Numbered from the stretch's first letter, positions 32,269 to 41,877 are shown. The stretch: 64,000 bases of DNA from JAAFIP01 sp963775085 (GCA_963775085.1 CAVZHO010000006.1:310001-374000); one strand, 5' to 3'. A program made the numbers and translations. The notes: generated by a model not told the origin, from the letters alone.

Positions 32269-33278
32269 TTTTCCTCTAAATGGTAGGCGGTGACGCGCTC
32301 TACCTCGTTCTTGGAGCCTAGCATGACGCTGACGCGCTCGTGCAGCTTGCTGGGCTGGATGTCCAGAATGCGCTGCTTGCCATTGGTCGCCGCGCCACCC
32401 GCCTGCTCGATCAGCCAGCTCATGGGATTGGCCTCGTACATCAGGCGCAGTTTTCCAGCCTTTTCCGGTTCGCGCTTATCCCAGGGGTACATGAACACGC
32501 CGCCGCGTGTGAGGATGCGGTGCACGTCGGCCACCATGCTGGCGATCCAGCGCATGTTGAAATCTTTGCCACGCGGGCCGTCTTTGCCCGCCAGACATTC
32601 GTCGATATAGCGCTTCACCGGCGGGGCCCAATGGCGCATATTGCTCATGTTGATGGCGAATTCTTTGGTGTCGGCCGGGATTTTGACGTTTTCTTCGGTC
32701 AGGATAAAGCTGCCTTGTTCGCGGTCCAGCGTGAACATGGCTACGCCATCGCCCACGGTGAGCACCAGGGTGGTTTGCGGGCCATACACGCAATAACCTG
32801 CGGCCACCTGCTTGTTGCCGGCCTGCAAAAAGTCTTTTTCCTCAATGCCCGCGTCGTGATCGTCAGGCTTTTTGAGCACGCTGAAAATCGTGCCAATACT
32901 GACGTTTACGTCGATGTTGGACGAGCCATCCAGTGGGTCAAACAGCAGCAGGTATTCGCCCTGCGGGTAGCGGTTGGGCACCAGGTAAATGCTGTCCATT
33001 TCTTCGCTGGCCATGGCGGCCAGGTTGCCACCCCATTCATTGGCTTCGATCAGCACCTCGTTGGCAATAATGTCGAGCTTTTTCTGCACCTCGCCCTGCA
33101 CATTTTCGGTGCCCGCCGTGCCCAGCACACCTCCTAAAGCGCCCTTGTTGACGGCGTGGCTGATGCTTTTGCAAGAGCGCGCGACGACTTCCAACAGCAG
33201 TCTGAGTTGCGGCGGAATGCGACCGTCAATGCGCTGCTGCTCTACGAGGTAACGGGTGAGGGATATTTTGCTGGTCAT
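32265..33278 (-). CDS. fbp: Class I fructose-1,6-bisphosphatase
   Basis: 337 residues; hydrolyses fructose 1,6-bisphosphate to fructose 6-phosphate in gluconeogenesis. Metal-binding signature FDPLDGSSNIDVNVSIG (about 107-123), and the sugar-phosphate region RWIASMVADVHRIL and GGVFMYPWDKREPEKAGKLR. The stop codon is supplied by an interspersed repeat. It lies downstream of pepN, separated by an A/T-rich inverted-repeat element. Confidence 0.96.
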   Translation of the reverse strand: MTSKISLTRYLVEQQRIDGRIPPQLRLLLEVVARSCKSISHAVNKGALGGVLGTAGTENVQGEVQKKLDIIANEVLIEANEWGGNLAAMASEEMDSIYLVPNRYPQGEYLLLFDPLDGSSNIDVNVSIGTIFSVLKKPDDHDAGIEEKDFLQAGNKQVAAGYCVYGPQTTLVLTVGDGVAMFTLDREQGSFILTEENVKIPADTKEFAINMSNMRHWAPPVKRYIDECLAGKDGPRGKDFNMRWIASMVADVHRILTRGGVFMYPWDKREPEKAGKLRLMYEANPMSWLIEQAGGAATNGKQRILDIQPSKLHERVSVMLGSKNEVERVTAYHLEEK

Positions 33279-33304
33279 GGGGTGTGTGAAAGGCTTTTAG
33301 GGAA

Positions 33305-33444
33305 GGTAACGCAAAAAGCGCAGAAAGTTCGCAAAAAGCGCAAAAAAGAAAATGAAAATTAAAAAAAGATATTTCGGCGGCGGTGATTTTTTTGGTTTTA
33401 GTATTTAGCGTTTTTTGCGATCTTTTTGCGCTTTTCGCGTTACC
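33305..33444. repeat. A/T-rich inverted-repeat element, copy 1 (140 bp)
   Basis: Bounded by GGTAACGC (33305) and GCGTTACC (33444). Each arm is about 38 nt and is built of AAAAAGCGCA-type units; the arms pair along most of their length. Similar element at 54407-54504. It lies between the co-directional pepN and fbp genes. Confidence 0.8.
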
Positions 33445-33458
33445 TAAACCTTAAACAA

Positions 33459-36176
33459 TCAATCCGCCAAAGCCCGCGAAACCACCTCGCGTACATCGTT
33501 ACTCAAATCGCCCTTGGCCGCCACGCGTTTGATGGCTTCTAAAGCCGCATTTTGGTACGGCGGCGCGAGTTTTTTCCAGCGGTCCATGGCGCGGGCCAGG
33601 CGGGCGGCTACCTGGGGGTTGATGGCGTCCAGTGCCAGCACTTGCTCGGCCCAGTAGAGGTAGCCCGCGGCATCGCGCCGGTGAAAGGCGCCGGGGTTGG
33701 CGCTGCAGTAGCTGAAGATCACGCTGCGGGCGCGGTTGGGGTTTTTCAGGTTGAAGTCGGCGTGCTGCATCAGGCTGCGCACCCGTGGCAAGATGTCGCC
33801 GCCACGATCTGACGCACCTGCTTGCAGGGCAAACCATTTGTCCAGTACCAGTGCCTCGTCTTTGAACAGGGCGTAAAACTTTTCCAGCGCAGGCGTAGCC
33901 AGCGGGTGGCCGCTGCTGACCAGGGCGTTGAGTGCGCCAAAGCGCTCGGTCATATTGTTGGCATCTTTGAAGCGCTGCAGGGTTTTGCCTGGCCACACGG
34001 TGTCTCCCGTGCTGCGCGCAGCCAGGCACAGCATGGACAGCGCTAGATTGGCCAGTGCGCGGCGGCCACTGCTGACGGCATCGGGCGCATAGCCGCCGTT
34101 CTCCACATGCGCTGCGAAGGCCCACTCCCAATCGGCCTGCAATGCAATCGAGAGCGCGCCGCGCATGGCTTCGCGCACGGCATGGATGGCCTGTGGGTCT
34201 ACCGCGTCCAGTTGCTCGGCGATATAGGTTTCACTGGGCAAGGTCAGCACCAGCTCTTTGAAGGCCGCATCCAGCTCGGGGTGGCGCAGTACGCTGCGCA
34301 GCGCGGCAACAAACGCGGAATGGGCGAAGGTTTCTATGCCAAAACTGCCTGTAGTCCCTGTGCTGTGGACGTAAGTAGCTATGAGTTCAATAGCGTGCTG
34401 CATGCCCAGGCGCTGCGCCGCCTCCCAGCGGTTAAACGGGTCGTTGTCGTGCGCCAATAACGCCAGTAGCTGTGCCTGGGTGTAGTCACATTGCACAATC
34501 ACCGGGGCCGAGAAGCCGCGCAGGACCGACGGCACAGGCGCGGTGCCTGCCGGGCAATCCACATTGATAAATTGCAGTACCTCGGCGGCCTGCGTCATCA
34601 CAAAGGTGCGCTGACCTGGAACGGCCTGCGGTTCGGCGGCCAGCTGCAGCGGCAAATCATGCCCCTGGGCACTCACCAAACCAAAGTTGATGGGGATGAC
34701 AAACGGCTCTTTGGTCGGCTGGCCGGGGGTAGCCGGACAGGATTGCTCCAGGTGCAGGGCGTAGCTGCGCGCGGCTGCGTCGTACACGCCGTGCGCCTTT
34801 ACACGCGGTGTGCCCGCCTGGCTGTACCAGCGCTTGAACTGGGGCAGCAGGGTGCTCAGGGCCGACGTGGGGTTGGTGTCCGCGATCGCCTGTGCAAAAT
34901 CGTCGCAGGTGACGGCCTGGCCATCATGGCGTTTGAAGTACTCGGACATCCCCTTGGCAAAGCCCTCGCGGCTGACCAGGGTTTGCATCATGCGCACCAC
35001 CTCGGCCCCTTTTTCGTAGATGGTGACGGTGTAGAAGTTGTTGATCTCCTGGTAGGCATCGGGCCGCACCGGGTGGGCCATCGGGCCCGCGTCTTCGGGA
35101 AACTGGGCGGTGCGCAGCACGCGCACGTCTTCAATGCGCTTGACGGCCCGTGCTGAAGGGCTGGGGCACAGGTCCATGCTGAACTCCTGGTCGCGAAAGA
35201 CCGTGAGGCCTTCCTTGAGCGAGAGCTGAAACCAGTCGCGGCAGGTGATGCGGTTGCCCGTCCAGTTATGGAAGTACTCGTGGCCCACGACGCTCTCGAT
35301 GTTGGCATAGTCTACGTCAGTGGCGGTGGCTTGGTTGGCTAAAACATACTTGGTGTTAAAGATGTTCAGACCCTTGTTTTCCATCGCGCCCATGTTGAAG
35401 TCGGCGGTGGCGACGATCATGAAGCGCTCCAGGTCCAGCGGCAGGCCAAAGCGTGCCTCGTCCCAGGCCACGCTGTGCATGAGGGAATTCATGGCGTGCT
35501 CGGTTTTGTCCAGGTCGCCTCGGCGTACAAACACTTGCAGTAGATGGTCGGTGCCCGCCCGCGAGGTGATGCGCTGCTCGCGCGCTACCAGATTGCCAGC
35601 AACCAGCGCAAAAAGGTAGCAGGGCTTTTTATGCGGATCCACCCATTTGGCAAAGTGGCGGCCATCGGCAAGTGGGCCTTGCTCAACCAGATTGCCGTTA
35701 GAGAGCAGCACCGGATAAGCGATGGCATCGGCGCGCAGGGTCACGGTATAGGCGGCCATCACGTCCGGACGGTCTAAAAAGTAGGTGATACGCCGAAAGC
35801 CCTCGGCCTCGCACTGGGTAAAAAAGGTGTCCTGGCTGACATACAGGCCCATCAGCTTGGTGTTTTTGGCGGGCGCGCAGGTGGTAAAGATCTCCAGTTC
35901 GCAGCTATCGGGCAGGTTATCCAGCACCAGGGTGTCGCCATCCATCTTGAACGAGCAGCCCTGGCCATTCACCATCACCCGGGCCAGGTTCAGTTCGTCG
36001 CCGTCCAGGCGCAGTGCCTGCGTAGGTACGGCGGTATTGCGGCGCACCTGCATTTTGTTCAGCACGCGGGTCTTGGCCGGGTCCAGGTCAAAGGTTAAAT
36101 CGACCGTGTCGATCCAGTACGCGGGTGGGGCGTAGTCGGCGCGCTTGACGAGCGCTGCGGTGGCTTCACGAAACAT
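33459..36176 (-). CDS. pepN: Aminopeptidase N (M1 family)
   Basis: 905 residues, full length. It removes N-terminal residues from peptides in the cytoplasm. The exopeptidase motif GAMEN lies near residue 262 and the zinc site HEYFHNW (HExxH) near 300, with the third ligand Glu in LKEGLTVFRDQEF. The ATG at 36176 has AAGG about 8 nt upstream. An interspersed repeat (34346-34394) is read in frame near residue 600 as IATYVHSTGTTGSFGI. Confidence 0.96.
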   Translation of the reverse strand: MFREATAALVKRADYAPPAYWIDTVDLTFDLDPAKTRVLNKMQVRRNTAVPTQALRLDGDELNLARVMVNGQGCSFKMDGDTLVLDNLPDSCELEIFTTCAPAKNTKLMGLYVSQDTFFTQCEAEGFRRITYFLDRPDVMAAYTVTLRADAIAYPVLLSNGNLVEQGPLADGRHFAKWVDPHKKPCYLFALVAGNLVAREQRITSRAGTDHLLQVFVRRGDLDKTEHAMNSLMHSVAWDEARFGLPLDLERFMIVATADFNMGAMENKGLNIFNTKYVLANQATATDVDYANIESVVGHEYFHNWTGNRITCRDWFQLSLKEGLTVFRDQEFSMDLCPSPSARAVKRIEDVRVLRTAQFPEDAGPMAHPVRPDAYQEINNFYTVTIYEKGAEVVRMMQTLVSREGFAKGMSEYFKRHDGQAVTCDDFAQAIADTNPTSALSTLLPQFKRWYSQAGTPRVKAHGVYDAAARSYALHLEQSCPATPGQPTKEPFVIPINFGLVSAQGHDLPLQLAAEPQAVPGQRTFVMTQAAEVLQFINVDCPAGTAPVPSVLRGFSAPVIVQCDYTQAQLLALLAHDNDPFNRWEAAQRLGMQHAIELIATYVHSTGTTGSFGIETFAHSAFVAALRSVLRHPELDAAFKELVLTLPSETYIAEQLDAVDPQAIHAVREAMRGALSIALQADWEWAFAAHVENGGYAPDAVSSGRRALANLALSMLCLAARSTGDTVWPGKTLQRFKDANNMTERFGALNALVSSGHPLATPALEKFYALFKDEALVLDKWFALQAGASDRGGDILPRVRSLMQHADFNLKNPNRARSVIFSYCSANPGAFHRRDAAGYLYWAEQVLALDAINPQVAARLARAMDRWKKLAPPYQNAALEAIKRVAAKGDLSNDVREVVSRALAD
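34346..34394 (+). repeat. Interspersed ~50-bp repeat, copy 9 (in pepN)
   Basis: GTAGTCCCTGTG, TGTGGAC, GTAAGTAGCTATG, AATAGC. In frame in pepN, the same frame as in puuD and gcvT. Confidence 0.85.
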
Positions 36177-36341
36177 GGGGCTTACCTTTGGATAGGAGAG
36201 AGAGTCTAACAATCGGGACTGCAAATGTGCAGGGTAGTTTGCCACACTGGCCAGCCCATGGTGCCTCCCTGTCGAAGATCAAGGCGTTGGGGCAGGCGGG
36301 GGTGCGTAGGTGGTTGGTATTATCAGTGAGCAGATTCTACA

Positions 36342-36373
36342 AAGCCCAGCGCGGCGATATCCATGCTGGGCTT
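36342..36373. promoter_or_regulatory. Inverted repeat between pepN and the purine ABC operon
   Basis: AAGCCCAGC-N14-GCTGGGCTT, perfect over 9 bp, in the divergent pepN/ABC intergenic region; a second small stem GCCCC-N6-GGGGT follows at 36402-36417. This may be an operator or a leader structure of the transporter operon. Confidence 0.45.
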
Positions 36374-36446
36374 GGCGCTGGTGTAATTCTGTCTGCGGTA
36401 AGCCCCGTAAATGGGGTATGGGCAAAATCCCGTTACCATTCATTGC

Positions 36447-38006
36447 ATGTCTAGCCCCAACGCACCTCGCCTCGCACTCGCGCACATCCGCAAAAGCTAC
36501 CCCGCCGTGGTGGCCAATGACGACGTGTCGTTGGTGGTGCAGCCGGGCGAGATTCATGCCGTGCTGGGAGAGAACGGTGCGGGTAAATCCACGTTGATGA
36601 AAATTATCTATGGCGCAGTGCAACCCGATGCGGGAAGTATCAGCGTGGATGGCAAGCCGGTGCAAATAAAAAACCCGGTGGATGCGCGTGCGCTGGGCAT
36701 TGCCATGGTGTTTCAGCACTTCAGCCTGTTCGAGACCATCAGTGTGGCCGAGAACGTGTGGCTCGGTTTGGATAAGTCTCTGTCGCTGCGTGAAGTACAG
36801 CAAAAAATCACCGCCAAAGCCGCGCAGTACGGGCTGGACATAGACCCGCTGCGCCCCGTGCACACGCTGGGTGTGGGCGAGCGCCAGCGGGTCGAGATTG
36901 TGCGCGCGCTGTTGACCGAGCCGCGCCTGTTGATATTGGACGAGCCCACCTCGGTGTTGACACCCCAGGCCGTGGGCAAACTGTTTGACACGCTGCGCCT
37001 GCTGGCCCAGCTGGGTTGCAGCATTTTGTATATCAGCCACAAGCTGCACGAGATTCGCGCGCTGTGTACTGCCTGCACCGTACTGCGCGGCGGCAAGGTG
37101 ACGGGCGTGTGCGACCCGAGGCAGGAGAGCAATGCATCGCTTTCGCGCCTGATGATTGGCAGCGAGCCGCCCGCGCTGGTGCACCGGCCTGCACTGGCGG
37201 GCGCTGACGTGCTGTGGGTCAATCACTTAAGCCTGCCGCGAGCCGATGAGTTTGGCGTGGACCTGGACCGTATCAGCCTTGCCGTGCGCGCCGGCGAAGT
37301 GCTGGGTATCGCGGGAGTCTCTGGCAACGGGCAAAAAGAATTGCTGTATGCGCTGAGTGGTGAAGACACCCGCGCTGCGGCGGACAGCATTCAAATGCAA
37401 GGTGCTGCGCGCATGCACAGCGTAGCCCAGTACCCACCCCAGCGCCGCCGCGCCATGGGCCTGCACTTTGTGCCCGAAGAGCGCCTGGGACGGGGCGCGG
37501 TGCCCAGCATGAGCCTGGCGCACAACCTGCTGCTCACGCGCAACCAAGCTGTTGCTCAACAACGCTGGAAGGGCGGTTGGATCGACACACAAGCCCTGCG
37601 TACGCAGGCCCGGCAGATCATTGCGCGCTTTAATGTCAAAGCCGCCGGGCCCGATGCACCGGCGCGCAGCCTCTCCGGTGGCAATTTGCAGAAGTTTATC
37701 GTCGGCCGTGAGATGGAGGCCGCACCCAAACTGCTGATCATCTCGCAACCCACCTGGGGCGTGGATATAGGCGCCAGCGCCCAAATCCGCGCCGAGATAC
37801 TGGCTCTGCGCGACGCTGGCTGCGCGGTGCTGGTGGTGAGTGAAGAGCTGGACGAGCTGTTTGAAATCGCCGACCGCTTGCAGGTGATGGCCAGGGGCCG
37901 TATCTCGCCATCGGTCAATATTAAGGATGCGACGGTGCAGCAGATCGGCGAGTGGATGAGCGGGCTGTGGGATGCAACACCTTCAGGCGGGGTTGCGCAT
38001 GCTTAA
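36447..38006 (+). CDS. BMP/Nup-type nucleoside ABC transporter, ATPase (two ABC domains)
   Basis: About 519 residues containing two nucleotide-binding domains. The first has a canonical Walker A (GENGAGKST) and Walker B (LLILDEPTSVL) but a changed signature (LGVGERQRVEI). The second has LSGGNLQKF as signature and a less canonical Walker A (GVSGNGQKE). This arrangement matches the sugar/nucleoside importers (RbsA/NupO type). It is the first gene of an ATPase-permease-permease-BMP-protein operon; its stop overlaps the next gene by 8 nt. A TACCAT hexamer ends 7 nt before the ATG, without a Shine-Dalgarno. Confidence 0.9.
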   Translation: MSSPNAPRLALAHIRKSYPAVVANDDVSLVVQPGEIHAVLGENGAGKSTLMKIIYGAVQPDAGSISVDGKPVQIKNPVDARALGIAMVFQHFSLFETISVAENVWLGLDKSLSLREVQQKITAKAAQYGLDIDPLRPVHTLGVGERQRVEIVRALLTEPRLLILDEPTSVLTPQAVGKLFDTLRLLAQLGCSILYISHKLHEIRALCTACTVLRGGKVTGVCDPRQESNASLSRLMIGSEPPALVHRPALAGADVLWVNHLSLPRADEFGVDLDRISLAVRAGEVLGIAGVSGNGQKELLYALSGEDTRAAADSIQMQGAARMHSVAQYPPQRRRAMGLHFVPEERLGRGAVPSMSLAHNLLLTRNQAVAQQRWKGGWIDTQALRTQARQIIARFNVKAAGPDAPARSLSGGNLQKFIVGREMEAAPKLLIISQPTWGVDIGASAQIRAEILALRDAGCAVLVVSEELDELFEIADRLQVMARGRISPSVNIKDATVQQIGEWMSGLWDATPSGGVAHA

Positions 38007-39099
38007 GCCGCACATTCAACTGATTCCCCGCGCCGAAGTCTCGCGCTTTTGGACACTGGCTTCGCCCTTCCTCGCGCTACTCATCACCGTCCTCCTGGGT
38101 ATCCTCCTGTTCGCCGCCTTGGGCAAAGACCCGCTACGTGGTTTGCAGATGTTCTTTTGGGAGCCGATCAAAACCAGCTACGCGCTGGGCGAACTGATGG
38201 TCAAGGCCACGCCGCTGCTCATCATTGCGCTCGGCCTGGCGGTGTGCTTCCGCTCCAACGTGTGGAACATTGGCGCGGAAGGCCAGTTTGTCATGGGCGC
38301 GGTGTGTGCCGGCGGGGTGGCACTGCTGGCGGACAAAGACACGGGGCGCTGGATTGTGCTGGCCGTGATGCTGGCGGGCGTACTGGGCGGCATGGCCTGG
38401 GCGGGCATCACGGCGCTGCTGCGCGACAGGTTCAACGCCAACGAGATTTTGGTCAGCCTGATGCTGGTATACGTAGCCGACATGGTGCTGAGTTACCTGG
38501 TGTTTGGCCCCTGGAAAGACCCGCAGGGCTACAACTTTCCGCAGAGCAAAACCTTTGATGCCGTGACGAAAATTCCCAAGCTGATGGACGGCTCGCGCAT
38601 GGGCATTGGCCTGCTGCTGGGCCTGCTGGGTGCGGGAGCTTTGTGGGTTTTCCTGTTCCGCACCCGTGCGGGTTTTGCGCAGCTGGTGGGCGGGCTGGCA
38701 CCTGCCGCAGCGCGCTACGCAGGCTTTAGCTCGCGCCGCGCCTTGTGGACAGCATTGCTCGTGTCGGGCGGCGTAGCGGGCCTCGCGGGCGCGCTGGAGG
38801 TAGCTGGGCCGATTGGCCAGCTCACACCCTATGTGCCTGCGGGCTACGGTTTTGCCGCCATCATTGTGGCCTTTGTCGGACGGCTGCACCCGCTGGGCAT
38901 GGTGTTCTCAGCCGTGCTCATGAGCATGTTCTACATCGGCGGCGAGCTGGCGCAGTCGCGCATGGGGCTGCCTAAATCCATCACCGGGGTGTTCCAGGGC
39001 CTGCTGCTGTTCACGCTGCTGGCCTGCGACACCTTGATCGCTCACCGATTGCAGTTTTACCTGTCAAATACGCCTGTAGTCCCCGTCGCCAGGACATAA
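37999..39099 (+). CDS. BMP/Nup-type ABC transporter, first permease
   Basis: About 366 residues with 8-10 membrane segments of the BPD_transp_2 family (NVWNIGAEGQFVMGAVCAGG, DRFNANEILVSLMLVYVAD). The start at 37999 overlaps the ATPase stop by 8 nt. The last residues (PVVPVART) and the TAA stop come from an interspersed repeat (39072-39120). Confidence 0.9.
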   Translation: MLKPHIQLIPRAEVSRFWTLASPFLALLITVLLGILLFAALGKDPLRGLQMFFWEPIKTSYALGELMVKATPLLIIALGLAVCFRSNVWNIGAEGQFVMGAVCAGGVALLADKDTGRWIVLAVMLAGVLGGMAWAGITALLRDRFNANEILVSLMLVYVADMVLSYLVFGPWKDPQGYNFPQSKTFDAVTKIPKLMDGSRMGIGLLLGLLGAGALWVFLFRTRAGFAQLVGGLAPAAARYAGFSSRRALWTALLVSGGVAGLAGALEVAGPIGQLTPYVPAGYGFAAIIVAFVGRLHPLGMVFSAVLMSMFYIGGELAQSRMGLPKSITGVFQGLLLFTLLACDTLIAHRLQFYLSNTPVVPVART

Positions 39100-39120
39100 G
39101 CAGCTATGAAAAATATAGTA
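39072..39120 (+). repeat. Interspersed ~50-bp repeat, copy 10
   Basis: CTGTAGTCCCCGTC, CAGGAC, ATAAGCAGCTATGAAAAATA, TAGT. It ends the first permease gene (stop within ACATAAG) and separates it from the second. Confidence 0.85.
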
Positions 39121-39158
39121 TTCATCAATCAGCTTCATGTACCGAAAGGCATTGCGTA

Positions 39159-40079
39159 ATGGAACAGTACGCCCTGTTACTGGCCGCCACACTCAACGCA
39201 GGCACCGTGCTGGCCATCGCCGCGCTGGGCCTGCTGATCAACGAAAAAGCTGGCATCGTTAACCTGGGTGCCGAAGGCCTGATGCTTTGCGCCGCCGTGG
39301 CAGGCTTTGCCGCTGTAGTGCATACCGGCAATGACTGGCTGGGATTTGCCGCAGGGGCGGTCGCCGGCGCGCTGCTGGCGGCCATCTTTGGCCTGCTGGT
39401 GATCTGGCTCAACACCAACCAGTACGCCACGGGCCTTGCGCTCAGCCTGTTTGGCGCAGGCTTTTCGGCCTTCGCAGGCATCGGGTATGTGCAAGACAAG
39501 CTGCCCGAGCGGGCGCAGTTTGCCGTCCCGTATTTGTCAGAGATTCCCTTGCTGGGCAGCGCCTTCTTCAAGCAGCACCCGATGGTCTACCTCGCCATGG
39601 CGATGGCAGGCGCACTGGTTTGGTTCTTGTACCGCACACGCAGCGGCCTGGTGCTGCGCAGCGTGGGCGAAAACCCCGATGCCGCCCACGCCTTGGGGCT
39701 ACCGGTGCGGCGCATCCGCCTGGCCGCCGTGGTGGCTGGGGGCGCGCTGTGCGGGCTGGCAGGCGCCTATCTGTCGGTCATCTACACGCCGCTGTGGGTC
39801 GAGGGCATGGTGGCCGGCAAGGGCTGGATTGCCTTGGCGCTTACCACCTTTGCCACCTGGCGGCCCGCGCGGGTATTGCTGGGGGCGTACCTGTTTGGTG
39901 GCGTGACGATGGTGCAGTTCCATCTACAAGGCATCGGCGTAGAAGTGCCCAGCCAGTTCCTCACCATGCTGCCCTACGTCGCCACCATCGTGGTGCTGGC
40001 CCTGATCTCGCGCAACCCGGCCTGGATTCGCGTGAATATGCCTGCATCCTTGGGTAAACCCTTCTATCCGGGCGGCTAA
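39159..40079 (+). CDS. BMP/Nup-type ABC transporter, second permease
   Basis: 306 residues of the BPD_transp_2 family with 8-9 membrane segments; NEKAGIVNLGAEGLMLCAAV near the N terminus parallels NIGAEGQF of the first permease. Together they form the heterodimeric channel of the importer. Confidence 0.92.
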   Translation: MEQYALLLAATLNAGTVLAIAALGLLINEKAGIVNLGAEGLMLCAAVAGFAAVVHTGNDWLGFAAGAVAGALLAAIFGLLVIWLNTNQYATGLALSLFGAGFSAFAGIGYVQDKLPERAQFAVPYLSEIPLLGSAFFKQHPMVYLAMAMAGALVWFLYRTRSGLVLRSVGENPDAAHALGLPVRRIRLAAVVAGGALCGLAGAYLSVIYTPLWVEGMVAGKGWIALALTTFATWRPARVLLGAYLFGGVTMVQFHLQGIGVEVPSQFLTMLPYVATIVVLALISRNPAWIRVNMPASLGKPFYPGG

Positions 40080-40158
40080 TGTCGCTGCGCTTAGGTTGAT
40101 AATGTGATTTTTCTGCCTTCCCTTTGATTTAATCCAACGACGAAAGAGAGACGACCTG

Positions 40159-41322
40159 ATGCAAGCCAAACGCACCACCCTCAAATTGCTCGCGCTATCG
40201 GCCCTGGCTGCTGCTGCGCTGATGGGCTGCAGCAAAAAGGAAGAACCCAAGCCCGCGCCGGCCCCAGCGGCAGCCGCCCCAGCAGCCGCGCCAGCGCCTG
40301 CCAAGCCTGACCCCCTGAAAATCGCCTTCGCCTACGTCGGCCCGGTGGGCGACGGCGGCTGGACCTTTGCGCACGACAACGGCCGCAAAGCCGTAGAAAA
40401 AGAATTTGGCGACAAGGTCGTCACCAGCTTTGTCGAAAAAGTGCCCGAGAGCGCCGACGCTGAGCGCGTCATCCGCGACATGGCCGCGCAGGGCAACAAG
40501 CTGATCTTTGGCACCACCTTCGGCTACATGGAGCCGATGCTCAAAGTGGCCGCCGACACCAAGGGCGTGAAGTTTGAGCACGCCACCGGCTACAAAACCG
40601 CCGAAAACATGCGCACCTATGACAGCCGCACCTACGAGGGCGCGTACATGGCCGGTGTCATTGCCGGCAAGATGAGCAAGAGCGGCACGCTGGGCGTAGT
40701 GGCCTCCATCCCCATTCCAGAGGTCATCCGCAACATCAACACCTTTACCTTGGGCGCACAGTCGGTGAACCCCAAGGTGAAAACCAAAGTCATCTGGGTC
40801 AACGAGTGGTTCAACCCACCCAAAGAAACCGAGGCCGCCACCGCCCTCATCAACGGCGGTGCTGACGTACTCTTCCAAAATACCGACTCATCGGCCGTGC
40901 TGCAAACCGCCGAGAAGCTGGGCAAGCGCGCCTTCGGCTGGGACAGCGACATGACCGCCTACGGCCCCAAGGCCCACCTGGGCTCGGCCATCATCAACTG
41001 GGCCCCGTACTACATCAAGGCCACCCGCGAAACGCTGGACGGCAAGTGGACGACAGGTTCGAGCTGGTACGGCGTAAAAGAGGGTGCTATCGACATGGTC
41101 AGCATGGCCGCCGATGTGCCCGACGAGACCAAGAAGCGCATTGAAGAAATCAAGGCCGGCCTGAAAGCCGGCACCTTCAGCATCTGGAAAGGCCCCATCA
41201 CCGGCGCCGATGGCAAAGAAATTTTGGCCAAAGACGCCGTGGCCGACGACAAATTCTTGTCAGGCGTAAACTTCTACGTGCAAGGCGTACAGGGCAAGAT
41301 TCCAGGCGGCGATAAAAAATAA
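40159..41322 (+). CDS. BMP-family substrate-binding lipoprotein (PnrA/BmpA)
   Basis: 387 residues. Lipobox LMGC (Cys about 23) then an Ala/Pro linker and a BMP (Med/PnrA) domain: IAFAYVGPVGDGGWTFAHD, EVIRNINTFTLGA and GADVLFQNTDSSAV. Family members bind purine nucleosides or related ligands. It is the last gene of the ABC operon, followed by a strong terminator. The adenine-type deaminase gene nearby supports a purine ligand. Confidence 0.92.
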   Translation: MQAKRTTLKLLALSALAAAALMGCSKKEEPKPAPAPAAAAPAAAPAPAKPDPLKIAFAYVGPVGDGGWTFAHDNGRKAVEKEFGDKVVTSFVEKVPESADAERVIRDMAAQGNKLIFGTTFGYMEPMLKVAADTKGVKFEHATGYKTAENMRTYDSRTYEGAYMAGVIAGKMSKSGTLGVVASIPIPEVIRNINTFTLGAQSVNPKVKTKVIWVNEWFNPPKETEAATALINGGADVLFQNTDSSAVLQTAEKLGKRAFGWDSDMTAYGPKAHLGSAIINWAPYYIKATRETLDGKWTTGSSWYGVKEGAIDMVSMAADVPDETKKRIEEIKAGLKAGTFSIWKGPITGADGKEILAKDAVADDKFLSGVNFYVQGVQGKIPGGDKK

Positions 41323-41342
41323 GTTAGTGCAACTGCGAGGGG

Positions 41343-41376
41343 AAAAGCTGCTTTCGGGCAGCTTTTCTTTTTTCTG
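41343..41376 (+). terminator. Rho-independent terminator of the purine ABC operon
   Basis: AAAAGCTGC, short loop, GCAGCTTTT followed by a T-rich run. Confidence 0.9.
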
Positions 41377-41541
41377 CAGTTGCATTTTCTTCTCTTGCTT
41401 TTGTGGCGTGCTCGGGGTTTTGAAAACCTTAATGTTCCAGCACCGTGAGCTGCGGCGATGGAGGAAGTTCTCCGGCGCGCGTTGCTAGAAGGCAAATAAC
41501 CATATGTTGCACCGAGTGCTATAGCTGAATACAATTTAGCG

Positions 41542-41877
41542 ATGACAAAGAAAAGATCAACCGGAGAAGTCCGAATTTTTGATGAAATGCTAGTGATGGC
41601 GCAGGCCTTAGAGGGCCATGCATTGATCTCCAAACAGGACATGGCCAAGATGAAGCTGATCTGTCAAAGTCCACCAGAGTACACGTCGGATAAGGTCGTG
41701 TCTATTCGCGTGAAAAAGGCCAAAGTCAGTCAATCGGTTTTTGCATCGATTCTGAATGTAAGTGTCTCTGCGGTTCAAAAATGGGAGTCCCCCAGCTCTG
41801 GAAAACACCCGAGTGGTGCGGCGGCCAAGCTTTTGCAGCTGATAGAAAAACGGGGCCTGGAGGCAATCGTTGCTTGA
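41542..41877 (+). CDS. Solitary Xre/HigA-type antitoxin-like regulator
   Basis: 111 residues. The C-terminal half is an Xre helix-turn-helix (KVSQSVFASILNVSVSAVQK, WES) of the NadS/HigA type, with KKAKVSQSVFA typical of antitoxins whose toxin gene comes first. No RelE/HigB toxin gene is present upstream; the 165 bp there hold only a short frame ending MEEVLRRALLEGK and a stretch shared with 15421-15455. It may be a remnant of a toxin-antitoxin pair or a domesticated regulator. Confidence 0.72.
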   Translation: MTKKRSTGEVRIFDEMLVMAQALEGHALISKQDMAKMKLICQSPPEYTSDKVVSIRVKKAKVSQSVFASILNVSVSAVQKWESPSSGKHPSGAAAKLLQLIEKRGLEAIVA

